Below are positions 21,202-33,644 of a stretch of DNA of 64,000 nucleotides, piece by piece; the stretch's first letter is position 1; each line of letters begins with the position of its first letter. The stretch comes from Hyaloperonospora brassicae (Eukaryota; Oomycota; Peronosporomycetes; Peronosporales; Peronosporaceae). Made by a program: the position numbers and the translations under genes. The notes under the pieces are model-generated. The model was given only the letters and a program-made list of their open reading frames with translations, searched no databases and was not told the origin of the DNA. The stretch covers positions 410,465-474,464 of the forward strand of contig CANTFL010000608.1 in assembly GCA_947650285.1 (NCBI GenBank), given 5' to 3'.

Positions 21202-24200
21202 ATGGGAAACATGATGAGCATGGGGAGCAGTCCGGCCGCGGCAGCAGACGACGCCAGCGTGCTGGACCTCTACGTCGCTCGGCTGTCGGACGCCGAGATC
21301 GAGCGCTACACGGACGGCTATCGCCGCATCTGCCGCGTGCAAGCCAGCAGCTCCTCGTCCAGCGCGCACCCGTCCTTTCTGCACGGCGCAAGCGATCCGA
21401 ACAACAGCAGCAGCAGCGGTAGCAGTAGCACTGCACCACGAGACGCCGCTGCACATACCGAAGCCAGCAACAAGGCGCCTCTGCTAGGGAAGAAGCTGTT
21501 CCGAAACAAGGTGCTGGGCGCGTTCACGATGATCCCGTACTCGCTTTCCGACCGTCTGTTTGAAGTGCTCGACACGGAACGCTCGGGACAGCTCAGTCTC
21601 AAGAACGTGCTCAGTGGCTTGGCGTGGCTCAAACACGGCACAACGGACGAGCGTGTGCAGCTGCTGTTCATCATTTACGACCTCGAGCGGGTTGGAGAGG
21701 TCTCGCGCGACGTGTTGGACCGGTTCATGGACGTCATTTACGGCCGCGAGCGGGCGCGACGGTACTCGACGGTCGAGTTTCTCGACCGCGTCATGGACGG
21801 TCGAGCTGCTCTGAATTTCCACGAGTTCCGGCGGATTGTCCGCGAAAAGGACGGACTCGGCGACGCTTTGCTGGTCAAGTGGCTGACTGTGCTGGCTGCT
21901 AAAATTGGCGCTACAGACGATCCCGAGATCGTGGCGCTCGAGCAGACGTATGATCCCGTGTTTTTGCGGCAACGCATTGCGCGAACAACTGCGTTCTCGC
22001 TGGCAGAAGTTGCGGCGCTGGAAGCACATTGCTACAAGACATTTGAAGCAAAAGGAGGGGCGAGTTTGAGGATACCGAGTCGGCAATTTGTAGACGTGCT
22101 GAGTGCCAATGGACTGTTTCCGAAGGAAGTGCTTGAGCGATTTGGGACCTGCACAGCCATGCCAAACGTTGTGCAGTTTGAAGAGTTGTGTCGATTCCTG
22201 TCGGATTTCTGTCGAGGGGTTTTGGACAACGATAAGGTGCACCATCTTTTTCGTCTTTATAGTGATCGGAGCACGACGAGAGAGAGAGTGGACTTTGGCG
22301 CTGTGAAGGAACTTATCCATGTGGGTGTGAGCTGCGATACGAGTTGCTCGAATGTTGAGGTGAAACGAGAAGAAGAACGACAGCTCCAAGAGGTAGGACC
22401 GTCATGTTTAGTGACCGCTATGTCAAAGTGACAAGCTCCATGCTGACGTGGATCTTCTCTGCAGGTTTCAGCATCGCCGACAGTGGAGGCGGGATGGGAC
22501 CAAGAAGCATTTACAAGTTGGGCAATCGATGCAGTCGCGGTACGGCGGCTGCTCCATCAGCTGGCGTTTGCAGCGTGCGTGCTATTTGATCTGAAGCCAG
22601 AGGCAGCCGCTGTCGAAGGCCGAATTGTGGAGTGGCACTGGCGAGAAGCTACGCACAGCTTTGGCATCGGACAAGTGCGTTGTTTTGTTTTGGGGGTAGT
22701 CACCGTCCCCGCTCGTTGACCCACGCAGATGCATGCTATGTACCGTTTTGTCTGCTTAGATCTGGAACTTGCTGGGAGCCGAGTGGTGGCGAAAGTGGTG
22801 TGACTACGCTGACATGGATCCGAGAAACGGGAGCCCGTACGGTTCATTACCTGTACCGTCGATCCCGCCTAACGTTGTTGTAGAAGCTGCCAAGAATATT
22901 CGGGGCAATATTGCATTACGGGTCACCAGCTCCAAGAAAAGCGTTGATAGCAGTCGCCCACCCCGACCTGGACCAATCACTAATTGGAGTCTTCTCATGC
23001 AGAGCGGATGCCGAAGGCTGAAGCAGAATTTGGTGTTGGCGCGTGACTTTTACGTAAGTGCCCTCTGTGTATGCCAAGAACATCGTATACACTTTTCCTG
23101 ATCCAACGCTTTATGCTGGTAGATGGTTCCGTCGTCAGTTTATACCGTTTTGCTCTCGTGGTACAGTGGGGGACCTGACTTGGCACGCTCTACCATAAAG
23201 GTTCCCACAAGTACGGAACTCGAGCTTCAAGTCGAGTTATTTCCGTTAGTGCTACGTATTGCCCGCGTGGATTCTACGAACGGAAGTGTGATTCGATCAG
23301 GAGAAGAGGTTTTGCTTAGCGATTTGAGCACACCATCCAGCCTTCTCGAGGCCACCTGCCGCGCTCTGCTTTTGGCAAAGCTAGTGGACAAAGCACGATT
23401 GTGGTACTTTAACGAGAAATCACCAGAACGCAAGATACGCTTGCGCGACGAGTGCTCACAGGAGCTGAAAAAGCTGACGCAAGACAGTGTTTTCCTGCTC
23501 GAGATCCAAGAGGACGATGGATCGTGGCCACTTTCCGAAGCCGATGACGTGATCATATCTTCGTCTTCCGACACCAGTGGCCGTCGATCAACGAAAAAGA
23601 ATGGAAACGGTCGAACAAGTGAAAACGATGCAGGGGCTGTTTTGCGGAAACGACAACGAGAGCACCGGCCATCGTCACGCACGTCTGATATATGTTCCCG
23701 CGGCAACTTGGGAGAGGTGCTGGCTCAGCGTGGTGCGTATGACTGTCGAAATTGTCGGCAGTGTTACAATACTGACGAGCTCATGCATGCACTGTATAGG
23801 ACCTGAGAGTGATGTGGATTCTCCGACAGTAGAAGTGGATCCCGTGCCCGTGTCTTCTGTCGTAAAGAAACGTTTTTCGGAGGACGCGTTCAAAGGTCCG
23901 GGTTTGGTTGGTCTCGACAACCTTGGCAACACGTGCTACATGAGTAGCGCTTTGCAGTGTTTGAGCCACACGCGGCTGCTGGTTGAGTACTTTAAGAACG
24001 AGGCGTATCTCAACGACATTAATCTACGAAATCGTGATGGCACGAATGGAAAATTGACTGCAGCATTTGGTGAATTGCTCCGAGTTCTTTGGAGTCCCGA
24101 CCGCAAACGTTTTGCTCCAAACGAGTTTAAAAAAGTGCTTGCAAAGTGCAGCCCGCAGTTTGCGGGTTCGAATCAGCACGATTCGCAAGAACTGCTTGCG

Positions 24201-26552
24201 TGCTTGTTGAGCAGCCTTAGTGAAGATCTAAATCGTGTGGTGAAGAAAACTTACACCGAGCAGCCCGATAGCGACGGGCGGCTGGATGCTTTGGTGGCAG
24301 AAGAGTGGTGGCAGAACCACCAGAGACGTGAGCTGTCCGTGATTGTCGCACTATTTACTGGCCAGTATAAGAGTATGTTGCAGTGCTCAATTTGCCGGTA
24401 CGAGTCGGCCCGATTCGAGCCATTTACTTTCCTGCAGCTGTCACTACCCGAAAGCAACTTGCGGTCAATTGTGCTGACGATATTCTTCCGGACTGATCGC
24501 GTGCCATTGCGCTTTTCGGTGCGAGTGCAAAAAGGTGGTACAGTCCAACAGATAAAAGAGCAGGTCGCTGCGTTTTTGACGAAAGCAGATGACAAAGCTT
24601 TGGTCTCTGATGTTGTGGACGATCAACTAAGCAGCGCAGCTGTATCTGATGGCGGCGGCAGGTGGAAAAATGTGGTCATCGCGCGGACCTCAAATTTGCG
24701 TATTGTGGAATCGCTTTTGGATGATAAGCTACCACTGACACAGATTCGTGAGAAAGACGAGTTGAGTGCGTTTGAACTTGATCCCGATAGCGACTTGTTT
24801 GCTCCACAAGATGTTGCCGGATCCACATGTGCCTTGGGCAACTTGGCGAATGATGCTATCGACCCAGCAACGCGTGTGAACGAATTAAGTGTCGTAGAAG
24901 CAGCGAAGGGCACTTCCGAAGGCTTAACGAAGGAGAACACCGAAGAACTTGACAATGAGGGTTTCACCTACGGATCCGTATTTGCGAATGCGAGTGGAGA
25001 AGATCGAAGTGTAGCTGACGACGTGGGCGATAAGCAAGAAGATGAGCTGTTGCCCTCAGGAACCTCTGTCTACGTTTGCGTTGACAAAACGAAGGCTGCA
25101 GTGGCAGCGCGCGTGACTGGGAGCAGTGCAAAGTCGGGCACAGTCAATGTCGCGTATCCCTCAGGCGCTCGACGGTATCACATTCCGTATTCGAAAGTGA
25201 TTGAACGTGGTCAAAACGATGCATTTGTATATCTGGTGCATCGCTGCGTCGATCGGTCGAGTGACAGTTTTACAAATGCGCATACCACGCGACTGTTTGG
25301 CGCGCCATTGGTCATTCGCGTATCTCTCCGATCAACGACGGCCTACAAGCTCTATCTGCTTGTCTGGAATCGTTTGCGGCGAATATTTAATTGGCACCAA
25401 CCCCCGCTCCCGTCCGATATTACAGCCGATAAGCACGGTCAGAAGCGAGTTCGAACAGACGCGTCTATTTTGGCCCTCGGAAAGCACCTTCCTTTAACAA
25501 AGTTTGGATTTTGCTTGCGGCTTGTCACGTCGCATGGAACAGGGTGCTCTCGCTGTGAGTGGATTGACGGGTGTTTGGGATGTGTGCTGTTGCCGTCTTC
25601 GCAGACATTAGTTCCGCTTGCAGCCGAGGAAACGGTGGCTATCGATTGGGACATCCGTACCCTCAAGAAGGAATACGACCCGATTCAAGCAAGTAAAATA
25701 GATTGTGATGCGTCCGTTCAGCGGCATCAGCGACAAGACAATCAGCCTCTTAATCTGGCACACTGTATGGAGATGTTTACAGCGAAGGAAACTATTCCCG
25801 AGGCTTATTGTGGCCACTGCAAGACCTTGCGGCCTGCTACGAAGAAGATGGATTTATGGCGTCTACCGCCATTGCTTGTCATTCAACTGAAGCGCTTTTG
25901 TTTTACTCAAGTATCACGACGAAAGTTGCACCACCTCGTGGACTTTCCGCTGAAAGGCTTGCAGTTTGGCGAATACGTCGCCCAAAAGCGTGATCCATGC
26001 AGTCGATTGGCAGGCCTCGAATATTGGTTGTTTTTGGGTGGCAAGCTCAAGGCAGGAGTAGACACCGAGAATTTTAAGATCTCACCGGTCGGTGGAAGCT
26101 TAACGCAAGCACGATCGGTGTCCCCAAGGCGATTGTCGTCGTCGGTACTTGATGCCCCCGCTGCTGCAACGGCTGCAGTACGTGGGGACGACAGGTTTCT
26201 CTACGACTTGTATGCTGTTGTAAATCATGTGGGTGCTTTGGGAGGAGGACACTACTTTGCTTACGTGCTAAGCGATCACGACGGAAAGTGGAAATGCTTC
26301 AATGACCATCAATGTAAGGACATTGACGAGAAGGAGGTTGTGTCTTCGATGGCGTACATTTTATTTTACCGCCGCCGGGACACGGCTCACTTGTCAATCG
26401 AGCAACTCTTTCCGCCTTTACCGAAAGCCACGTCGGAGAATGGACCAACTACCGGCGAGGAGGCTGCAAGCAATAAAGCACAGGTGGAGGAGTTGCTACG
26501 ACGGTCGAAGTTGACTGCTTCGGACAATGTGAGCAATTGCATTCTTAGTTGA
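21202..26552 (+). CDS. USP32-like ubiquitin-specific protease (EF-hand-like + DUSP + Ubl + USP), five exons
   Basis: Exons fit 21202-22392, 22465-22674, 22760-23053, 23123-23732 and 23800-26552 (67-85-nt GT..AG introns; first three phase 0, last phase 1), giving 1685 residues. Human USP32 is about 1600 with the same domain order. Residues 1-397 carry degenerate EF-hand-like segments (RLFEVLDTERSGQLSL, about 115-130; VHHLFRLYSDRSTTRERVDF near 350). DUSP runs about 440-585 (IWNLLGAEWWRKWCDY; LLSWYSGG), and a Ubl-like part follows. The USP domain begins at GLVGLDNLGNTCYMSSALQ with the catalytic Cys near 814 and ends with the His box LGGGHYFAYVLSD near 1586. Zinc pairs are CSIC and CGHC, with a long insert between, as in USP4/11/15/32. 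The N-terminus MGNMMS fits N-myristoylation and the C-terminal CILS a CaaX box, both suggesting membrane attachment. EF loops lack most calcium ligands. Confidence 0.88.
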
Positions 26553-26747
26553 AACATGAAAAATATGAGTAAAAGAGGTTTGCCAACATTGACCGTAGGG
26601 GCGCTGCTGCTCTGTGCTCTGTCGGTTGACTAACATCATCACCATTGACAATACGTACTCAACGGCCGTGGTGCAGAGAGCGGGCCACGACCACGAACTA
26701 TTGAATAAACGGCAGTGACGAACTGCGTTTTCTCGTAAAGGTCAGAC

Positions 26748-28151
26748 TTGTCCCAAGCGCGTCCGAATCTCGCACCTTTGTCCTGCAAGACCAGTTTCGA
26801 TTTGCCAATGAAGTGCTCGAGCACATGTCCGCAGCTGTCTTCACCGGAAGACCCAAACAATCCGGATGTCGTGTCGTCCGAGGCATCGCACGACACGCAT
26901 CTCGGCCGAGCACAGACAGACAACACACCCTCAGGTGCAAGTACCGGGATGTCGAGAGAAGACGAGAGTGATTGCGCTGGCGCTGAGAGCGGGCAGCGTT
27001 CACGCAAACGGCAAAAGTCCGAGCCAAATGAGTACGAAGCGCAAATTAAAAAGCTACAACAGGATGTTGCCGAAGTGAAGGAGAGGCTGCATTCGATGAG
27101 CAATCAGTCCTCAACAAACACGGCGTATGAGCTGGTAAAAAAATGTGTAGAGGCAAAACAAAAGGCAGCCACGATGAGGAGGAAGCTTGCACAACACAAT
27201 CACTGGCTGCAACGAGTCAGTAGCTTGATGGAGACAGCACCACTTTTTGACTACGGTGTCGTCGACACGAGTGGAGTGCAGGCTGACGAAACGAAGCAGG
27301 ATACGACGTCGCATCGAAGTTTGAAGGCACTGGACGAGTCGCACGGACAACCCAGGAGAAAGCTCCACCCTCGACTGCTCTTTGGCGAGCGCCTGCATGC
27401 CGCAGTGGTGGTTTCCCAGGAAAACGTGTCGAAACTGTTGCAGGATGCGACGAGTAAGGCTCAATCGTTTCACCTGTCGTTAGAATTTGAATCACATGGA
27501 TGGGAAATAGCAACGGGGACTCTCGTGAGCGATCACATGGGCTTTTGTTGTCATCGCTTGCTAAGTGGTGGCGCGGACGACAAGACGAAAGATGTAGCGA
27601 CTGCGTTGTGGAACTTCGTGGAGTGCGATGAAATTTTCCGAACATTTGTGCCGCTCGTTCAAGCCTCAATCACGACTTACCAAGAAACGAACTGCTCTTT
27701 GTCATGTAGAGTGATACAACTTTCCCAGGAAATGAAGCAGCAAGCGGTCGCAACTATCGAGTCGATCCGGTCGACCCGCGATAATACTGGACAAGAGAAT
27801 GTTTGGCAGATTTCCATGGAGGCAGTGCACGATCACTTTCTGTGCACATTTGTGGCAGATGCGTCCGCGGATGCTGCCATGCCGAACAGTGCTCCACCTG
27901 TCAAGCTTGACCTGGGACTCCAAATGAGCAAAGTTAACATGCACAACAAGTTTATACTGGGTGCACGGGTGACTAAAGTGGATGAGGGGGTAGACATCTT
28001 GATTGCAGGCTCGGCGCGGTTCGACCTTCCGTGCTATAGCGATCCGGCCTTTGACTTGCTCCAGCACTTTGTGTCGCACTTGCCTGTGTACGAAGATCTT
28101 TATTTAACACCGCTAAACGATAGTCAAGCGTCTGACGTACACGAGATGTAA
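26748..28151 (+). CDS. Basic/coiled-coil protein resembling oomycete bZIP-like START-domain family
   Basis: A 467-residue single-exon protein. The N-terminal 75 residues are Ser/Pro/Asp-rich and disordered. At about 84-115 a basic stretch RSRKRQK precedes a heptad-like helix (EYEAQIKKLQQDVAEVKERL), a bZIP-like layout. Residues about 125-160 form a second helix (YELVKKCVEAKQKAATMRRK). The C-terminal 250 residues look like a folded mixed alpha/beta domain (RLLFGERLHAAVVVSQENVSKLL onward), in the place where oomycete proteins of this style carry a START-like fold. That family is large in oomycetes and mostly uncharacterised. A nuclear role is plausible but inferred. The gene starts 195 bp after the USP32-like gene on the same strand and ends 73 bp from the convergent transporter gene. 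Confidence 0.6.
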   Translation: MSQARPNLAPLSCKTSFDLPMKCSSTCPQLSSPEDPNNPDVVSSEASHDTHLGRAQTDNTPSGASTGMSREDESDCAGAESGQRSRKRQKSEPNEYEAQIKKLQQDVAEVKERLHSMSNQSSTNTAYELVKKCVEAKQKAATMRRKLAQHNHWLQRVSSLMETAPLFDYGVVDTSGVQADETKQDTTSHRSLKALDESHGQPRRKLHPRLLFGERLHAAVVVSQENVSKLLQDATSKAQSFHLSLEFESHGWEIATGTLVSDHMGFCCHRLLSGGADDKTKDVATALWNFVECDEIFRTFVPLVQASITTYQETNCSLSCRVIQLSQEMKQQAVATIESIRSTRDNTGQENVWQISMEAVHDHFLCTFVADASADAAMPNSAPPVKLDLGLQMSKVNMHNKFILGARVTKVDEGVDILIAGSARFDLPCYSDPAFDLLQHFVSHLPVYEDLYLTPLNDSQASDVHEM

Positions 28152-28224
28152 GTCAATCCATAAGCTCCAATGGTTTCCTCCTTCCTTGCTTGTGCCTCTC
28201 GACGTAGGTAGTGTGCGTGCTCGT

Positions 28225-31200
28225 CTAATCCGTCCCTGACCGCCGTTTGCCTTTTCGATTTGTCAGCTCCGAAAAGATCTTCTCGTCATCTTTACCGAGC
28301 CCAAGCGATGAGGCAGCGAGGATAGTGGTTGGAGACAGGAGAGGTGCGATCATCGAATTCGTCAACTCGGCCAACGTTTGCGATAGCCACGCCAAGATGA
28401 CGTGCATGATATCGTGGTGTAGCTCGCTCAAATCGGCAAGATCCTTGGCAGCAATTTTAAAAAGCGTGCATCGGCCAACCGCTGAAAATGAATCGCGTGC
28501 AGTTGCGTTGGGTACAAACGCCTGGTCAAACAACATTGTGCAACGTGTTAGCATGCGGAAATAGTTTACAACCCGCCGCGAATGCCCATTTACCTCTGCT
28601 CCAAAACAAGCGCCGTGATGGAGTTTGGCTGAAGCGGGCACAGCCAGTTCCGAGTCAGCGCCCCATTCACCCTGCAAATGCGTCATCTCAATTGTGCCGT
28701 CAACGATGACGTACACAAACTCCACCTTTGCGTCACTGGAATAGAGCAGGTCACCGTGCCGAAGTACCACGACTCGGGATACCTGAGCTACCAGCGCGAC
28801 CTTGTCGTCGTCTAAATCTCGCATCAAGTGAGATGCCTTCAAGTGGATTGACTTCTCAAACGTCGTATAGACGGCAGGGTCGGAGAGCATGAGCAATCCT
28901 CTTAGTGCTGGCGTGCCGTAGCTCGACCTCCGTTGTTTCAGTTGCGAGTCGCAAAAGCTACGGTGCCTTGCTCTGTCTCCTGGCGCCGATGATGGTACTG
29001 TGTGTGGTGTAGTCCGCGATCGGCCAACGTTATATAGAAACGATTTAGTTGCCCGGTCGACATAGAGCGCTGCCTTCATATGCGATGTTATCGACTCCGT
29101 CATCTTGAGCATCCGGCGGTCTGCATCAGTATTCCAACGCGTCATCGCCGTGGTCAGTGAACCCCTTCGGTCACGAAGAGGAAGGCTGCCCGATTGAGCA
29201 ATGGCGCCAAGCGGCTGAGCGAACAGACAACGTTAGCCAAGATGTTGATCCACACGAAGCGACAACTACTGTTCGATCGAACCTCAAGGTAGAGCAGCCG
29301 AAGCGATGAGGCCACCGCTTTCAGCACGCCTCTGGATACTTGTGGTGTTTCCCTTATCAAGGAGTCGAGATCTCCCCGCGATATGCTAAGGAGGACGCAG
29401 TCTTCCATCGCCGTAGCGGAGGAGATATGGGTTCCAGCATAGAGCGAGTGTCGCATCAGGGCAGCTTGACCAATGCATGCACCGAATCCTAGCTCTGCTA
29501 AAATTCGTTGCTGCTTGTGGAGCTGGACAGTGCCCTTGGCAACAACGTACATGGCTGAAGCTGGATCATGTACAGATAAGCACATTGACGCATGCCGACA
29601 GCAGGACAAAAGACAGGCTACGCAAGCTCTCAATCTCACCGACTTGACCCTCGACTGCAAACGTGTCTCGACGTTCCACAGCAATCGGAACAAAACGATG
29701 CGATATGACTCGCAGAATATTAGTCGCGCAAATGTTCTCGAACAGCGATGACGCGCGAAGACAGTTTGCGACCTGCAGTCAGAGTTAATGCTCGACTCAT
29801 TCGATTCGATTGTAACAGCACGTCACACGTACCGCGATTCTGGAAAGTAGCGGAGGCTTGCAATCTTTCAGAACGGCAAGAGACTCGTACGCGAGGACAT
29901 CGGGACGGCTGGCAAGATGTAGCAAGTAGCTTTTAGCACCCTGGGGCACATAACTGAGCCAAGTAAATGGCGAAATACGGATCGTACCTGTGATAGGTCT
30001 CAACCAACAGCTCCTTCGTTAGCTCGTGGTGAAGCAGACTTGGCACTACATAGTCTAAAAATGTCAGTTTTGCTCCATCATCGAGGTGTTCAGCATGATC
30101 TGCAGCCACATGGAGAAAGTACTGGAGAGCGAGAGCTGACAGCTCCAGATTTATTTCCTGCTGCTTCATGACATCCAGCAAGATGTCGACTCCACCTTTC
30201 TCCCCAAACAATTCTACAACGCTTTGCGTCATCTGTGCACACGATAGGTCAAATCATGCAGCAGCAAAAGAAACGCTTGTGAACAGACCTTTGATGCAGC
30301 GTTCGTGGTTGACAGTTTTGGAAACAGCAAAGGGAGCACTAGTCCTTTGTACGACGAAGGAAGCAAATTCTCAAGCACTTCCTGCAGATTGTGACGCGTT
30401 AAAGCTAGAACATATCGAGGTGAGACACAATGTAGCACGATACCTGAATGGCAGAATGCACTTCGCCCAGATCCGACCGCAAGCCTTCGAGAAGTACAGC
30501 AACATCGAACTCTTTTGGAAATCCAGTCGAAAGTAGCTTCAGCAGTAGCCGAAGCGTGTCCTTTAGACTATGTTCAACGTGCTGTAGCAACAGTGGGGAC
30601 GTTTCCTCAACATTCGTCGCCGTTCGTTGGCAAATCTGGAAAAAGAGGTCGAGAACATGGCGCATTTTGTGCGCCTCGCGGATCTTCAAACTGAGCGCGT
30701 AGTGAATGGGCTCCATCTTCTGCGCAGACGTACTCATCGCCTTCTCGTCCATCGATCCGATCTAGACATCGATCATGCTCACACATGAATTATGACCCAT
30801 CAAATGATTGGCACAGCAGCATTGCGTACCAGTGTTAGCAGAGCGTCCACGACTAGCTCATCCATGACCGTATCGTTCTCAAACAGGTTGTGCAAAACGT
30901 CCGCGTGGCTAGCCTCCTCTTTCGGCAAGTCGGGTGCCACCATTATCGCCTCAAACAAGTGCATCAGGAAGTCTAGTTTGTCTTCAACCGGAAAATTGGC
31001 ACTGTCAAGAACTTTGAGTGCACCGGCTAGCCCCTCTCTCTTGTTATGGATCTGGCCCGAAGCTGACGCATTGCTCACAGAATACGTGGGTAGTTGTAAC
31101 ATCGCTTCCGTGTATTGGCACAGCGGTTTCCACAAGGCAGCTGGCTCAAAGCCCTTCAAAGCTGTTACAATTTGGGCGCATATCACTGGGTTTGAAAGGT

Positions 31201-33644
31201 GCTTCATCAGGGCCGGGATAAGCATCCTAGAGTTGCGAGAGCTGTTTGAGCAACACTGGACAGCTGCCTCGACAATTCGAGTCGACAAGTGGTGAAGCAA
31301 GTACACCAGAAAGCCATCACCGAGCAGCTCTGGTACCTCTCTACCAATGATCTTTAAGCCAACCACTCGCACCTCCGGAACCTGAAAACATGAACATCAT
31401 TGTAAAAACTTGTGACGCAAGATTGTCAGTCACAGTAGACCCACCCTTTCTTCGTGAAGCAGTCGCTGGAGAATGACATTCGATTCTTCATCCATCCAGT
31501 CCGATAGACGCAGCAAAGCCACCGCAGCACATACCACCATAGATTTGTCCGTTTCGCCGCTATGTAGCAGCTTGCGAAGCATCTCGAAGCACTGGTCTAC
31601 GCTCAAGCTAAATCTTTCGTAGCCGCATGCCAGGATTGCTGCAACTCGTACCTGGCGTGGTGCTGCAACCGATTTGTCTTTGACAAGCATCATAAGGTCC
31701 ATTGTGTCAAAGATCTCGGCGGGAAACGCGCTTGCGTCTGGGAGCAAGTACGATTCTTGTGCATTCAGCACAAACTCTCGCTTTGCTGCCGTATGGATGT
31801 TCAGTATGCGCAGCTTTGTGTGCATCGGCGTGAGGGATACATCATCGTCGGTTTTCTTGTAAAAAAGTGCTCGAAGTTCCTACAGGAAGAACGGATGTCA
31901 GCACGATTGCATGCCCTCGTAAGCCAACGCCATAGCACCTATCACCCGAGAAAAGAGGCCGATATGCACGTGAGATAACGAGCTCAACACGAAGTTGGCT
32001 TGTTGCTGCTCTCCCTTCACCAGCATTTCCTTCACCAACACGATCTACGTCCGAACCAAGAAAACGGCAATTCAGAACCGCAGTCGATGATACAATGTAG
32101 CGTTGACCTTTGTCAGCTTGTACCTGGTCCGGTGTAAAGTCAATGAAGGGCGATGTCAAATCCAGATACCCCTGTCGCAACGAAGCGTAGAACTCTGATG
32201 TGTACGACCGCCTCGCTACTAAGGCGGCAACAAACGATGCTGCTGACGTCGCAATCATTATGGTGCTGAGTCACACACAAGTGTCAGTGAAACGTTTTCG
32301 AGTACGTCAACAGGGCTTCGACACCTCTTTTACCTTGAGGAAGATGGCCCGATATATTGCGTCACCAACTTTGCTCTCAGAAACATCGAAAGCATTGCGC
32401 CGACAATACGGGATACCGAGCGAAACGGGCCGCATACAAAGTTCTGGAAACGACTCCGCTCCATCTCATTTAGTGGCAGCCACAGCAATTGTCTTGCTGG
32501 ATTAAAGATTGCCTGCGATACGGCGTTGTACAGTGCTCGTGTGAAGATCAACAAGTAGACTGACTATTCACATCAACGCGGGCGACAGTTTTATACCAAG
32601 AAAGTCAGCAACATATACCACAGCAGAAGCCATACAACACAGCAGGTTTGTTATGGGCCACACCGTCGACATCGAAGTGGAGGCTCCGAACAACAATATG
32701 GTCACTGGTAGCATCGCAATGCCGTACATGACGCCAAAACGCGTGAAGAACGATCCCGACGCTAGTTGCATCGGAATCATGAAAAAACTTTGCAGTCCAT
32801 TGATCATTGACAACGAGGCCTGCACTTCTTCTTCCGGCTGCAACGATAACACCGACAGCGTTGTATTGTCTACCAGCACCCGCATAACTGTTGCTACCAT
32901 GTCAAAGAGGCAGATGTACTGCACGTACGTCCTCGCCTGGATATCGCGTACAATCGCCATCGACGACAGCGAAGGTGCTGACTCTCGACTCGGAGCCTGG
33001 CAGCTCTTTTTCTCTGCTCCACCACCACGTCGTGCCGCGTTCATTGCTGTAAAGCGTTCAGCCGAGACAAGCAAAACGCCCGCAACGAGAAACAGCATCC
33101 CAGCCGAAACCAGCAAGTTGAACTCGGTCGACAAACGTCGGCCTTGAAGTGCTGGCAGGACCACGAAACTCGCCAGTAGCGTGCCAAACGTCGACCCGAA
33201 CGTAATTACGCCAAACCACTTTTTCGACTCAGCCACGTCAAACGCTTTGGCACATAGATCCCAAAATTGCTGCGTCAGCCATTGGATCGCCACTTCCAGC
33301 CACAAGTAAATCAGCACAGAGGTCGCTCGAGCCAATGAGGGCGCAGCGAGAGACAACGCACTTAGCGCTAGTAGCCCCGAGGCTAAAACCATCGGACTGA
33401 TGGCGTAGAGGACGCCAGGACGAACACGACGGGCGATCAACGTGGCCATTAGCTGCGTCGCTGCCGTCAGCGCGTACGCTGTGGTCAGCGACAGCGCCAA
33501 CGTGAGTGCCGCGACACTGGAAGCCGCGTAGGACCGGAGGAAAATGGCGTCGCGAGAGATGGCGCCAAGTACGTTGGCGCAGCATTGCAGCGTCCAGAGC
33601 GCACCGAAGAACCCCACCCGCCGGACCACCTCCAGGTCAAACAT
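28225..33644 (-). CDS. Nucleotide-transporter-like MFS domain fused to HEAT/ARM repeats and two cyclic-nucleotide-binding domains (multi-exon)
   Basis: I read 28225-33644 as one gene of a dozen or so exons because adjoining frames join at GT..AG sites with compatible phase. Exon 1 (from 33644) encodes about 11 membrane helices with the marks of the ATP/ADP-translocase-like family: ISRDAIFLRSY, FWDLCAKAFDVAESKKWFGV, then AIFNPARQLLWLPL in exon 2. Next come helical repeats: YASLRQGYLDL..DFTPDQ; ELRALFYKKTDD..MHTKLRILNI (31880-31440); VPEVRVVGLKIIG (31380-30830); IGSMDEKAMSTS (30750-30440); EVLENLLPSSY (30390-30290); MTQSVVELFGEKGG (30230-30000). Two cNMP-binding-like domains follow: SLFENICATNILRVISHRF + ASAMYVVAKGTVQL (29740-29400) and KASHLMRDLDDDKVALVAQV + FVYVIVDGTIEM (28850-28670). 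Clean introns include 30437-30376 (62 nt) and the one after 30824. Joins near 32597-32250 and 29610 do not resolve; a frameshift is possible there. Confidence 0.72.

Noticed and set aside
21484..22389. Minus-strand open frame of 301 residues
   Set aside because: Antisense of exon 1 of the USP32-like gene; no recognisable domain.
29793..30003. Separate small gene upstream of the cNMP-binding exons
   Set aside because: The frame (RPDVLAYESLAVLKD) fits as an internal exon of the transporter-HEAT gene with matching splice sites and phase on both sides.
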